This document shows, piece after piece, positions 11,696 to 23,500 of a stretch of 64,000 nt of DNA. Both the position numbers and the translations under genes were made by a program. The DNA is from Dendrocalamus latiflorus. Lineage: Eukaryota; Streptophyta; Magnoliopsida; Poales; Poaceae. Location of the stretch: positions 27,024,449 through 27,088,448 of the forward strand of contig CM029670.1 of NCBI GenBank assembly GCA_017311315.1, written 5' to 3'. The notes beneath the pieces were generated by a model that searched no databases, was not told where the DNA came from, and was given only the letters and a program-made list of their open reading frames with translations. Each line of letters opens with the position of its first letter. Positions within the stretch are counted from its first letter, which is position 1.

Positions 11696-11930
11696 CTACC
11701 TTTGTTCTCTATTACTTGTCATTTTGGGCAACACACATTTGACCATTACTTTTGCTAACTATGTGCTAGCAAAAATAATTAAAAATAAAAGGTATGGCCG
11801 TAATTTTTATGACAAATCTACTAATATCATTTCCATCTGAATCTAAATAGTTCTATGTATATTAGTGGCCAAAGTTTAAAATGTTGGCTGCATGCATGCT
11901 AGGACAACATCTATTTGAGAATGGAAGTAG
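11696..11930. mobile_element. Stowaway-like MITE (Tc1/mariner type)
   Basis: The left end CTACCTTTGTTCTCTATTAC and the right end, read inward on the other strand as CTACTTCCATTCTCAAATAG, form imperfect terminal inverted repeats of the CTCCCTCCGT-type Stowaway consensus. TA flanks both sides (11694-11695 and 11931-11932), the expected duplicated target. Length is 235 bp with no coding capacity, typical of the family. Confidence 0.75.
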
Positions 11931-12059
11931 TATAAAAATTGATGGTGAAACATGTGAGCCACATATGAAGCTTATCTTCCTTTCCTAACTTAAATGGAAA
12001 TTTTAGTTGACTTGGGTGATATTAATTTTTATGATGTTATTTTTATAGATAAAAGGAAT

Positions 12060-12960
12060 TCACTCAGCCTTTATTGAAAGCTAGAAAGTCTTACAGAAGA
12101 AACAAGTAAAGAGGGTTACTGAAATTACCAGCTTTCAAGGGAATAACAAAGTCCATTGACAGACAACGAAACGATATTTACTGTTTAGGTAGAACGACCA
12201 TAAAACCTTAGACAATGAAATAGTATCTAAGTAGAACGATCATAAAAGCTTACAAAATGACATGTATAGCAATTGCCTGCACATAAGCCAGGACAGAAAA
12301 TAATGGAACAGATACTCAATAGAGACTGAGCACAGAATGAAAATATCCCATTGTAGCTTATTCAGCCCTTCAGGTCCCTACATGCCTCTGGCTCCTCAGC
12401 TCTTCCACGTTGATTTTTTCCACATCTTGCGCCATCTCCTCGCATAGCAATAAAAACTGCAAACATTTAATATCCCTATAATGTCATTTTGTTCCTTATC
12501 AGCCCAATGCCATAAAGACCAAAAACTGTAGCAGAACCAAAGATGCAAGTGTCCCCAAGTGTCGCCATTCATCAACTGAGTCAGTCATTAATTTCTAAAG
12601 CTTCTTTAAATGAACACCATACAAATTGAGTTATATTGCAGTTGAAGCGGATGTGATTAGAATCTTCAGCACAGCCAGATAGGACACAGTGTTCAACACC
12701 TGCCACTTGTGCTTTTTAGTTGTTCTGCTGACTGTATATTATCCTAGTAGCTTGCCAAAGAAATATTTTGTCTTTGAGATGAACAGTTGTTCAGATGCTA
12801 TTACATTGCTTTGATGGGTTTGTTCTTTTTAACATACTGTTTCCTATCAAACTGCCATGGTCTACCAGGTTTATCAGGGTTGTTAGTCCACTATAACACA
12901 ACTGATGGTCAGTTTTTTTTATCACAAGGCTTCCTTGGGCTCTAAAGTTAAGTTGCTACT
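12060..12960 (-). pseudogene. LINE (non-LTR retrotransposon) 3' relic with zf-RVT region
   Basis: Read on the minus strand, 12785-12580 gives KIFLWQATRI, then after a stop QVAGVEHCVLSGCAEDSNHI and NITQFVWCSFKEAL. This is the zf-RVT zinc-binding region (C..CG..EDS.HI.F.C) found just after the reverse transcriptase in plant L1-type elements. Further minus-strand sequence near 12520-12400 encodes a HWADK-like piece. Stops interrupt the frame. No reverse transcriptase core was recognised, so this is a 5'-truncated, decayed copy. Confidence 0.6.
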
Positions 12961-13290
12961 CAATGGAAGTGTGTAGACACATAATGAAGCCTTATTTACA
13001 AAAAAGAGAAGTGGCAGCAGCTATAATTGTTACGCTGATGATAAAGGCGATAGTGAATTTGGGGAGAGTTCAGGGAAAGGATTATATTTTGAAAATCAAG
13101 ACCTTTTATGTGACTACGGTGCCAAGTATTGTATTGGTAATGCTGAACGGCATGTTCTCATATCACTCCATTTTTCCCATCTTGTTCTAATTTTTCTTTT
13201 TTTCGTAGAGTATCGTTTGGATCCTGCAATTGATATTTTCCATCATTTAGATTTTTATAAGATTGTTACCATAAGTACATGCTGGTTATG

Positions 13291-16200
13291 TGTCAGATCT
13301 AGATTTTTCAATCCGGAATCTACTGTGTTTCACTGCACTAATCCCTGGATCAGTAGTTAGTGCACACAGGTACATTGCTGGATCATGTCATACATCGCAT
13401 AATATTACAACATTTGAAATACACCACATCGGGGGAATGTTTACAAAGGGCCGCTTTGGCCAAGTGTCTTCATTACATAAATGCAGCGGAAATAGTAGCA
13501 AAAGTAAACCCAAAATCCACAGGCAAGCGACCAGTAGGGTAATGTGTACAATATATGTCACCGGAGATCTAGTAACATATGTGTACACAAAGCCAAGGGT
13601 CCACTTGTCTATGTCTAACATCGTGGCCTACGCCTTAGTTATCGCCTTTGCTTCTGCCAACGTTGGTAGGGGCCTCCTCATAGGCGTAATGTCCTTGAGT
13701 TCCTGTTTCTGAATTTTGTCGCAGAAGCGAGTGTGAGCACTCCAACCCCGTGCTCCGCGAGCCAACACACCAAATGCAATATATAACATGTATGGCTAGT
13801 CAAAGGATGGCTCGGGTTTATTTTATTTCTGCGAAGAGTGCTTTTGAATACAATTACTTAAAAATTCTTAAGACCTAGCAATTTTAAACTCAAGACTTAT
13901 ATTGGTAAAATAAGTTGATCTTATATTTGACACAGATTCCATCCACCGTTACATGGCATCTGTATCATATACATATTTCAGCGTTATAGCCGCTTAACTT
14001 ACCACTGGGACAACACCTAGGACAATTCCAAACCAGGATCACAGGGGTCTTACACATTTCCATTATCACCCACCAAGATTTTTGAAATAGAACTATATCT
14101 AGTTAAGTTCTCATGTTTGCCCTTGACCGTGGGCACGGCTATTCGAATAGTTTTGACTCTGCAGAGTTTGTACACTTTCACCACAAGAGACAATCAACTC
14201 GTTACCCCACATGATGCCTTAGACATGTGGTTGAGCAAACCATCACAGTGACTTCAAAATATCTAGTTCCTTCTCTCATCTCACCTTATGGGTAGCCGCC
14301 CACTTGCGGTGGGTCCCATCTATGCGCGGGATGTTTCCCACAGCCACTAATGCAGCTCGGGCTTCTACTTCCCGCAACGTTAGGACAGCTGGGCATCTTC
14401 ACCCTCCACTGGTGTCCCTTCAGGCCCCCTTGCCATAGCGTAGCCCCATCAATCCACTACCAGTGAGATGAGTCCGGAATTCGATAAGTTTACTTAGCCA
14501 AGTTGTTTTTTACAGACTTGTGGTTGTACTGTTTTACACGGGTTGACATGACAAGATTCAGTCCTTAATGTTACCTGGATGGTTCTACCACATCTCACAT
14601 TTTGTGCAACCACTGCACCACATACCAGCCCACAAACCATCCATCCAGGTATTTAAGCAATTTAAGGATTTTTCGGAGGTAGAGAATATTGTGTCCACTT
14701 ACTACAGTCATTCCATCCATGACTATCCCCAAAACATATCATACTTTGCAAGTGTTATTTTTTGTGCAACTATGTACCCCCGTTTTATCTAGTAATACTA
14801 AGCATCGCAATATTTATTTGGACTTACTGATAAAAGCTATGATAATATAAATTTTGCTAAGGCGACAAGGTTCACATGTCCAAGCGTTTCAACAGATCAT
14901 TATTAACAAGCATTATATTAGGTGTATAACTACCATTTCTGGAAATGGACAATTTTACCACATAAAATAACAGCATGCATGTTAATAATTTAAAAGAAAT
15001 TAACTTTGCAGAATCATAGGTTCAAAATGATCAAAGTGTTAACTTGCCTGGTTCACGGGGATCTTGGTCTTGATCTTCTGAAGCTTCTAAGCTGGCTGCC
15101 TCAACCTCTTCTTCTTGAGCCTCGTATGCTATTTAATCGTGCGGAATACCCAAGATAAAAGAAAAGCAACCAATCACTCAAAATATCACCAGAAATTCAA
15201 ATAAACTTCAAAAATCATGATTCTGGTTTCATTGGATAGATCTTGAATTTAGACAAATTTAGAAATTTGTTTCACTTAATTGGAGTTAAAATGAATAAGT
15301 TATGCCCATTTGAAAATCTCAGTTCTGTGAAATGCCAGAAAATGAAAAATTCTGACACGTGGGTCCCACTGGAGTTTTTAATTCATTATCTTTTTATTTT
15401 ATTTCCTTAAGCACTGTGTCTCTGACATGTGGGTCGGCTACTGTTCTGTGGGGTCCGCATGTCAGTGTGCCATTGTCTGGTGGGGCCCAATGGTCAGCGG
15501 GCCGCTCGGCCTGACCCCTACTGACAGGTGGGGCCCACCTGTCAGGTGAAAATAAAAGAAAGTTCGACCTCGGCGCGCTGCGGAGCTGGGGGCTCGAACG
15601 CGTGCTGCCGAGGGAACAGGGGGGAGGGACGAGCGCTGCTACCAAGTGGCCATCACGATGTTTCTTACCCTATAAGGGTAATAATACCTTTTGAGGTAGC
15701 TCGCTAAGGGGGCCGGGCAGAGGGAGTCGGGGACGGTGGTGAGGGCACGGTGCCGGCGGCGAGGTACGGTCGGGGAGGTCCGGGGAAGGAGCAAAATGCG
15801 TTCCTCGAGCTACGGTGAAGACGATGACGTGGTCGCCCGGGGCCGAGGAAGTCCGGAGATGGGTCGGCGTCGAGCGGCAGCGGCGGCTCGGGGAAGCTCT
15901 CGGCGATGACGAACCACAGGCGACGGGGAGCTTGGACGAAGGTCGGGGAAGCTTTGCGACGAGTCGTAGATGGCGCGAGTGAACGGAATCGGGTTCTGGT
16001 GGCTCGGTTTGGCGGATCGGTGATCGCCGGAGTTGGGGAAGGAAGTAGGCTCGCCGGCGATTTAGGGGCTCTCGGTTCAATTGCTTTCGGGGAAAGGGAG
16101 TGTGCAGTGTGGGGAGTCGAACGGAGTCCTCAGTGCCCTTTATAGCCGTCCGAATGGAGCTGGCAACGCGCGGCGGCCGTTTGGTCACTTCGGGGCAAGC

Positions 16201-17073
16201 GGCGATGTCAGGCGGCGATGGCGACAGGGCAGTTGCGGGCATCCTGGCGCTCGACCACCCTTTCCCGCGCTGCAGCTTTGCTCCGCACGCACGCTGGAGC
16301 AGCAGGTAGCTCGCACCACGTTGCGACCGGGCGGAGGAAAAACCACGGGCGATGGCGCCGTACCAGGGGAGGAGGCGGCGAAACCAGGGGCGGAGGCGGC
16401 CTCGCAGGCTTTTCCACCGGGCGACGGGACGGCTCGGCAGGACAACTCCGGCGCATGGTTGCCACGGGGACGCTCGGCGCAGGAGCTGAGCAGAAGCATG
16501 ATGGCGCGGGCGCACGCGGGCGAAGGAGGAAGAAGAAAGAGAGCCTAGCGCGGGAGGGCCACCGGCCAGAGGGAGAGCAGTCGGGCGAAGCCGGGCCCGC
16601 TGGCAGCGGCGGGTGGAAACGCGGGCAGGGAGGGCCCGCGGTCAGGGAGACGCGCGCGGGCGTGGGCGGGGTCCGCCCGCTAGTGAGCGCTTGCGCGCTG
16701 CGCACGGGGGCTGGGCCGGCGGGGAATTGGGCCGCACGGCCGAAGAAGGGATGGGGTTGGGCTGGTTTCGGCCGGCCTAACTCCATCCATTTCATTTTTT
16801 TAGTTTTACTTTTGGATTCACTCTTTGCACATATCTTGGTATAAAATCCAGATTTATTTTAAATTCCTCCCCCCAACTTTTCTGGATCATCTTTTCAGAT
16901 TCTTAATTACAATTTGAATTTACCTTCTTAATTGTATATTTTCTTTTTATTTCAAATTTTGGGAACCTCAACCAAAAATCTGGAAGAACACCATGAAATT
17001 CAAATCCAAAATAAAATAAAATATATTACTAAGAGCTCCATATTTACAAGGTCAAAATTTCTGGGATGTTACA
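13291..17073 (-). mobile_element. Solo LTR of a long-LTR Ty3-gypsy element, minus orientation
   Basis: On the minus strand it opens TGTAACATCCCAG (at 17073) and closes AGATCTGACA (at 13291). TTATG lies on both sides (13286-13290 and 17074-17078). The paralogous uninterrupted site at about 22010-22030 reads CTATGTATGTTGGGG, confirming the insertion point. The architecture matches the plus-strand LTR at 42022-45632: AT-rich start, GC-rich U3, TATA (CTATAAAG on the minus strand near 16146-16139), an ACCCTATAAGGGTAA block near 15668, and a later AT-rich half. No gag or pol is inside, so it is a solo LTR of 3783 bp. Confidence 0.9.
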
Positions 17074-18586
17074 TTATGTATGTTGGGGCTGTTGATTTAT
17101 ATATATTTCCTCTCGTTTTTAGCAGGGTGATGCCTGTGTGGGGTGAGACTTTGTAATTTGTTTTGCTTCTTCTTCTTAATACAAAAGATACACAATTCTC
17201 CCACGTATTCGAGAAAAAGTAAACACTACTATTCTTTTAGAAGGAATGCTACTGATATTCATTGTTTGGTGATGTTGTTTCTTTTTATTCTACATATGAC
17301 ACCAAACGGTATAGACTGATTGGGAATTTGTTTTGTCATTCATCTGAAATTTTATTTAAGGACCATTTCATTTATGTATAAAACTTACTTAGGAGTTGGG
17401 CCATCTGAAATCTTTTTAAGGAATAGTTTAATTTATTCTAGTTTGTAAAGGAAATTAGCATAAGGTGATATACAAATACAAGGAAAATTAACATAAGGAA
17501 ATGATTTAGAAAATCTTGTTTATGGAGCACTACCCCACTAGAGAGATTAAAGGACACATTTTTTTATTCATAAGTTCTGCTCATTAGGATTACTATAGGT
17601 ATTGTATGTTTTCAGTTGAAAAAAAGTATAGTAGCCTTCTTGAATGGCTTGACGATGATACCTTCTTCTATTTGTTTCACCACTATTACTGTATTAACGC
17701 ACATTGCGGTAGCCTTAGGTTTCTAGAATTGTTATTTGAGGAATCAGAGTATTGCATGGAAGTTATATTTATATACCCATATGATGAAAGCATGTAGTAT
17801 GGATATTAATTAGTTATAAAATTTAATTTTTTGTTGTAACGCATAGACATATAACTAGTATTACGTTATTTCGGTCCTATCAATTTCTGTAGCAACGTGG
17901 GATGCGTTCTAAACGAGACCTTAAGAGACTCTTTCAAGAAAAGAAAAACCAACAAACCGTGCGATGCGTAGGAGAAAAACATGCAGTGCTGAAATTGACA
18001 AGTTGAGGCACTTAAACGCCATACCTATACAAATACTAGTAAGGTGCCCGTGCGTTGCAACGGAGTACCAAATAAAAATGAGACATACTATCAAACATGA
18101 TCTCAAACTGAATAATAAATATCAATTTTATCTTACGTCATCATGTATCAAACAAAGTATACATGTTCATACTCGTAAATAAATCAAGCATCATATTGTG
18201 AAGCATTTGAATTGCGCCTGAGTTTTTTCCGGCCGAGGAACTTCGTGACCCATTTGAATGGACTAATACATCGTACCTTTGAATGGCCTAATACATCATA
18301 CATCATACCACGTCCTTGCAAACATCACAAGTACTGTCCATCGAGCGCCCTATCTTGTGCCTTCATCACAAATCCCTACCTACAACTTACGTCATCACAA
18401 GTGAAAATTTATCACAGTGCAATGTCATTAACCTATCTATACAAAAATGGGAGTAGAAAGGCTGACAAAATAATTACTATCCTACAAAAAATAAACCGGG
18501 AATACCCCATCTAAATAAAAATGGCATAAAAAACCTGCAGCTAGACTTGGTATCTAGGCTATCCAGCCTCTCTCTGCACATTGGAG

Positions 18587-18660
18587 TCATGTACATTCTT
18601 TGAAACAAGGGGCATGTTCTGCATTTCCATCTTCCATGTAGTATTTTATTCTCTGAAAGC
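18587..18660 (-). pseudogene. Terminal exon-like block in the Helitron
   Basis: A TTTGCTTTCAG acceptor on the minus strand is followed by a block readable as FQRIKYYMEDGNAEHAPCFK ending in TGA at 18589-18587. It could be the last exon of the captured gene. A second open frame exists, so the reading is tentative. Confidence 0.3.
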
Positions 18661-19955
18661 CTGAAAGCAAATAGTAAATAATAAATTTAGTGGACACATG
18701 TCGGCAAGCAGATCACACATGGCAATTTTAAAATATCAACAACGTATTTGTGAGATGCCATTGTATAAATGTCAAACCATGTAATGCCACTTCAAATGAA
18801 CTTGAGATAATTTGGCAAGAGATGAACTTTAGATTGTATGCACAGTAGATTAGGCAATATTGGCAATATTGTAAAGTTTTGCCGATTGCGGCTTCACAAA
18901 AACTTTAGAACACAACTAATGAAGTTGGAGCAAAATATATCGTCTTACGTAACAGAATACCATATTTAAATCTAGGCATTCCTATATGTATCAGGATTCA
19001 CCAACATTCTCGCATCCATCTTGGGCTCTATATTTGTCTCCACACCCACCCCTCAAGATGACGAATATGTTTGCAAGGACCATTTGCACAAATCTGTCTC
19101 CACACCCCCCTCATGATGAAGAATAGGTTTGTAACGAACATTTGCAAAAGAACCGCTTATCCAAATGATATAATCATAGCATTTCTGCAGTCATTACAAA
19201 ATACTACACATATCTTTATAACTACTTGTGCCGAATGTTTCAGAGAATGACGATAGACATAAGCATAAAAGAAGAGTTTCCATGTTTATAAGGGATAACA
19301 GCGGGTGTGAGAAAACAACAGGTAGAATGGTTACTGCACAAGCTCAGAATTTGGGGTCAGATAAAGTTTAAGAGTCCTCAAAGCAAACAGTAGCTACAGG
19401 AGACCACACTCAAATTTGACACCAATAACACGATATTGAAGCAAACAATAGCATATTGCATTTGCACTCAAGAATTGAGCACCATAGTACCTAGTACATT
19501 GAAATCCCTTCTTGATGTTTTTTTACACAGTAGATCCCAAAGAATGCTGCATCCTGCAATACGTCAATCATCAGATATAAGCACTTTGCCCAATGAATAG
19601 GTTGATCCTCTAAGCTCCAAATATGTTGACTTCAGTCTTTGGACATATAGACCTTGGCTTTAGGCTCACTTATAGCAGAAAGTAAAGTAATGGCCAATGG
19701 AAAGCAAGAAACATTATTCAACCATGAGTTTCTCGAATAGGAGCAATACCTTGGCAAAATCTGAAAAAGAGGAAAAGCCTCTCTTTCACCCCATGATCGA
19801 AGAAATCCGCCTTTTCATAAATGTTGCAAGACAAGTCAATTATTGCCAAAACTATGCTGCTGGCAAACACAATCAAATGTTGGTACTGGTCAATAATGCT
19901 GAGTTCACTGATCATATCAACTCCATAACAAACCAATGGAAAATTGATTCTTTAC

Positions 19956-20035
19956 CTTCAACCCGGGCACATAGTCCCCGCGCTTGTAGTAGGCTGGGTT
20001 TTTCGATGCCTTCCACTCGGCCGTCCCCATCCCAT
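19956..20035 (-). pseudogene. Exon-like block in the Helitron (third candidate)
   Basis: On the minus strand a TGTACAG acceptor precedes an 80-nt block readable as TAEWKASKNPAYYKRGDYVP, with the donor GTAAAG after it. The aromatic-rich, non-repetitive peptide looks like genuine protein. Gene identity is unknown. Confidence 0.4.
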
Positions 20036-20174
20036 CTGTACAAATCTTTACTAACAGGCCTAGCAGAAACTAACAAAACAAGGAGAGCTACATACGCAAA
20101 TGTACATAGATGCCTTCACTGAATTTACACTGTGTATATGAAGCGGAAAAAAAGAAATGGAAAAGATAAATTAC

Positions 20175-20225
20175 TTGATTCTTAAGTAGCTCTTTGGTAT
20201 CTGAGGCAAAATGGGCTCTCTAACT
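20175..20225 (-). pseudogene. Exon-like block in the Helitron (second candidate)
   Basis: On the minus strand a TGCAG acceptor precedes an open 51-nt block that can read VREPILPQIPKSYLRI, followed by the donor GTAATT. Conserved-looking composition and flanking splice signals suggest a captured exon. The gene is not recognised. Confidence 0.35.
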
Positions 20226-20998
20226 CTGCAAGCATGAAAAGAAGAGTAGTTAAGTACTGAAGTTCCACACAACATGCATGCATGAACACAATACATAAGC
20301 TAGCTAGCTTCTGCATATACACACTTGGAGCATGTATTTTTATCCACATGTAGCAAGCATTTTTATCCATATAAATAAATAAACATACAGCATGTATAGG
20401 ACTTGCATTGTTTTAACATGGTCACCTCACCATAACGTTAGCAAACGACTAACCTGCTTTCTATAGTTCAGGAAAAAAAATAGATTTAGATAATATATGT
20501 AGCCAATCTAAGGTCTTAATAGTTCAAAATTGATCCTAAGACAACAAATCGCTGCAGACATCATAAATTGGAGCCAGAATCCCATAACACGATAATAGTA
20601 AGAGATAGCTGCTCTTTTGGCATAGGTCGGCACAGGATCAAACCTGTCAATTGCCATCTACTTTACTACGAACATAAAATCTGCTACCATAAGAGCGAAA
20701 CCACTGCCAATTTCGCATCAAATTCAATCCAAGATTAAGCACCTTCTCTTACCTTCACGCCAAATTACCAACCCCCCAAACTACCCTGACCCTTCCAATC
20801 CCCTAACAGGCGATCCAAACCCTACATACCAACCACCAAGGAGTCGTACTAACCAGTACGCCATCACACGGCACAAACCCAGAAGCCATCGGCCCCCGAT
20901 GAACCAACTCAAGATTGGATCTTTCTGAGATAGAGTACCCGCATCAAATATCGGAGGCAGCAACCGGACCCCCGAACCCAGCCGCGCAACGGGACCAA

Positions 20999-21541
20999 TC
21001 AAGAAGCAAGAAAGGAAGGGGGAGGGAGGGAGGGAGGGATACGAGGGGAGGGAGCGTTACCGGCGGCGGCGGCGGACGACGATGACTTCTTGGAGGAGCG
21101 CCTCATGGTTTCCGCCTTGCTCCTACTCCTCGCCTTTTTGTCTTCTCCCCTCGCGGATTCGGAGGAGCGCCTCTCCAACGGGTTCCTCTCCCCTGCGCTG
21201 CTCGTCGAGTTCCCTTCGCTTCTCGGCGGGGGAGTGGAGGAGCGGGGGAGGAGGCGGCGGAGCGGAGGAGTGGGGGGAGGAGGCGACAACGGCGGGGCGG
21301 GGTGGGAGCGGGGGAGGAGGCGGCGGAGCGGGGGTGGGGAGGAGGAGTAGGCGGCGGCGGCGCGGGGTGGGAGGGAGGGGAGGAGGCGGCGGGCGAGGTG
21401 GGGAGCAGGAGGCGGCGGCGGCGCAGGGTGGAGGAGGCGGCGGCGGCGCGGAGGGCGGGGGAGTAGGCGGCGGCGCGGAGGGCGGGGGAGGAGGCGCACG
21501 GGTTCGTGGGGGGAGGAGGCGCACGGGCGGTTGAGGCGCAC
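20999..21541 (-). pseudogene. Candidate captured first exon inside the Helitron
   Basis: A GC-rich minus-strand block ends with an ATG at 21106, encoding MRRSSKKSSSSAAAA, then a good splice donor (G|GTAACG, exon end at 21061). Upstream, purine-rich GGA/GGC repeats look like a low-complexity 5' UTR or promoter; the long Pro/Arg-rich frames in them are composition artefacts. It resembles the first exon of a plant gene picked up by the Helitron. The parent gene is not recognised, and phase does not join cleanly to the next exon-like block, so an intervening exon may be missing. Confidence 0.4.
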
Positions 21542-21689
21542 GCGTTCGTGGGGAAAGGAGGCGCGCGGGCGGTTTGGAGGGGCGGGTGGGCCTACAGTCA
21601 GACTACTTTTTTTTTTTTGTCAGAAGGGGTGGTGGTGGTGGGAGAGGCCGCACCAACCACCAACTCCTTCTTTTATATAGTAAAGATAC

Positions 21690-21955
21690 AATGGTTCGGC
21701 TACACTTTGGTGGTTTGGGATTTTCACTTTTTTTATAATATACTAGCTTTTAAATAGTGTCTCTTTTTAAGACAAAGTCTACAAATTAACTGTAGTAGAT
21801 ATTGTACTGAGTTCACTTATATCGGCTAAAATTATGTGACTGTTTCTCTCTTCGTACTATTTCTTGCGAACAGCCAGAATTCAAAAGCCTAGCCACAGTC
21901 CAAAATAACCCACTCAATTTAGTTCAGAAAATATATCTTCTTTTAAAATGGTGAA
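21690..21955. mobile_element. MITE-like element, copy 1
   Basis: It runs from GGTTCGGCTACACTTTGG to about CCACAGTCCAAAATAACCCA. Its core (TTTTTAAGAC, AGTCTACAAATTAA, TTCACTTATATCGGCTAAAA) matches 22985-23250 in the sister unit and also the element at 47219-47463, so it is a dispersed repeat. The family is uncertain, hAT-like by the GGCTG..CAGCC style of the ends. Confidence 0.5.
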
Positions 21956-22984
21956 AAGAAATACGCCAGCTAAAAATGGTAACTGAACTATAAGATTGTT
22001 ACCATAAGTACATGCTGGCTATGTATGTTGGGGCTGTTGATTTATATATATTTTCTCTTGTTTTCAGCAGGGTGATGCCTGTGTGGGGTGAGATTTTGTA
22101 ATTTGTTTTGCTTCTTCTTCTTAATACAAAAGATACACAATTCTCCCAAGTATTCGAGAAAAAGTAAACGCTACTATTCTTTTAGAAGGAATGCTATTGA
22201 TATCCATTGTTTGGTGATGTTGTTTCTTTTTATTCTACATATGACACCAAACGGTATAGACTGATTGGGAATTTGTTTTGTCATTCATCTGAAATTTTGT
22301 TTAAGGAGCATTTCATTTATGTATAAAACTTACTTAGGAGTTAGGCCATCTGAAATCTTTTTAAGGAGCAGTTTAATTTATTCTGGTTTGTAAAGGAAAT
22401 AGGCATAAGGTGATATACAACTACAAGGAAAATTAACATAAGGAAATGATTTAGAAAATCTTGTTTATGGAGCACTACCCCACTAGAGAGAGTACAAGGA
22501 CACAATTTTTTATTCATAAGTTTTGCTCATTAGGATTACTATAGGTTATTGTATGTTTTCAGTTGAAAAAAAGTATAGTAGCCTTCTTGAATGGCCTGAC
22601 GTTGATACCTTCTTCTATTTGTTTCACCACTATTACTGTATTAACGCACATTACGGTAGCCCTAGGTTTCTAGAATTGTTATTTGAGGAATCAGAGTATT
22701 GCATGGAAGTTATATTTATATACCCATATGATGAAAGCATGTAGTATGGATATTAATTAGTTACAAAATTTAATTTTTCATTGTAATACACAGACATATA
22801 ACTAGTATTATGTTATTTCAGTCCTACCAATTTCCGTAGTAACGTGGGATGCGTTCGAAAGGAGACCTTAAGAGACTCTTTCAAGAAAAGAAAAACCAAC
22901 AAACCGTGCGATGCGTAGGAGAAAAACATGCAGTGCTAAAATTGACAAGTTGAGGCACTTAAACGCCATACCTATACAAATATA

Positions 22985-23250
22985 CAATGGTTCGGCTACA
23001 CTTTAGTGGTTTGGGATTTTTACTTTTTGTTATAATAACTAGCTTTTAAATAGTATTTCTTTTTAAGACTAAGTCTACAAATTGATTGTAATAGATATTG
23101 TACTGATTTCACTTATATCGGCTAAAATTATATGTGACTGTTTCTCTCTTCGTACTATTTCTTACGAACAGCCAGAATTCAAAAGCCTAATCACAGTCCA
23201 AAATAACCCACTCAACTTAGTTCGGAAAATATAGCTTCTTTTAAAAATGG
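22985..23250. mobile_element. MITE-like element, copy 2
   Basis: This is the sister copy of 21690-21955 produced by the tandem duplication. It lies within about 270 bp of the transcribed start of the transposase-derived gene and could contribute to its promoter region. Confidence 0.5.
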
Positions 23251-23260
23251 TTACTGAACT

Positions 23261-23500
23261 TCTGTGCTAAACGTAAAGAGGCCATGTGAAGGTGGGAAAT
23301 TCGCAGTGGAGGCCCAGAAAGGAGGTGACAAAAGTGTGAAAAGGCCCAGCACAAATTGATGTTTTGCCATCCATCCATGAGTCGTCTCTCTCTTCTGTCT
23401 CATGTGCGAAAACAACCCCACAAAATTTCCCCACTTGAACGTTTTTACAGAAAACCCCGCGCGTTCAAGTTTTTTTGCGAACAAGTCCTCCTGACCCCGG
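23261..23500 (+). promoter_or_regulatory. Proximal promoter of the MUSTANG-type gene
   Basis: Between the end of the duplicated unit and the GC-rich leader lie two GGCCCAg motifs (about 23311 and 23346), the site II / TCP-binding type found in promoters of housekeeping plant genes, and CT-rich stretches. No clear TATA box is visible, consistent with a broadly expressed gene. The function is inferred from motif type only. Confidence 0.4.

Larger units (their letters stand above)
18036..21686 (-). mobile_element. Non-autonomous Helitron, 3.65 kb
   Basis: Read on the minus strand it starts TCTTTACTATATAAAAGAAG (from 21686) and ends CGTTGCAACGCACGGGCACC then TTACTAG (at 18036), i.e. 5'-TC and 3'-CTAG with a GC-rich palindromic stretch just before the end. 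It sits between A (18035) and T (21687). The tandem sister copy near 22980 reads CAAATATACAATGG, exactly the sequence obtained by removing 18036-21686, so insertion was at A^T with no target duplication. These are the defining Helitron features. No Rep/helicase frame was found. The interior holds candidate captured exons. Confidence 0.92.
13257..23260 (+). repeat. Tandem duplication of a ~1.3 kb unit, first copy split by two insertions
   Basis: Unit 1 begins ATAAGATTGTTACC at 13257 and ends AACTGAACT at 21989. Unit 2 begins with the same ATAAGATTGTTACC at 21990, directly abutting, and ends TTACTGAACT at 23260. Removing the insertions at 13291-17078 (solo LTR plus one target copy) and 18036-21686 (Helitron) leaves unit 1 at about 1.29 kb, collinear with unit 2 (1.27 kb). 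Both units carry the same short open frame starting MFSVEKKYSSLLEW (17606-17797; 22553-22744). It differs at a few residues and matches nothing I know, so I do not call it a gene. Confidence 0.9.

Noticed and set aside
15670..16844. 281-, 208- and 195-residue open frames
   Set aside because: Same situation in the GC-rich U3/R of the minus-strand solo LTR. No domain or codon pattern supports translation.
20999..21541. 180-residue Pro/Arg-rich protein, and Gly-rich protein on the other strand
   Set aside because: GGC/GGA repeat translation. Only the final MRRSSKKSSSSAAAA piece with a donor site is plausible as a captured exon.
17606..22744. MFSVEKKYSS small protein conserved in two copies
   Set aside because: The copies are a recent tandem duplication, so similarity is not evidence of selection. 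No homologous family is recognised.
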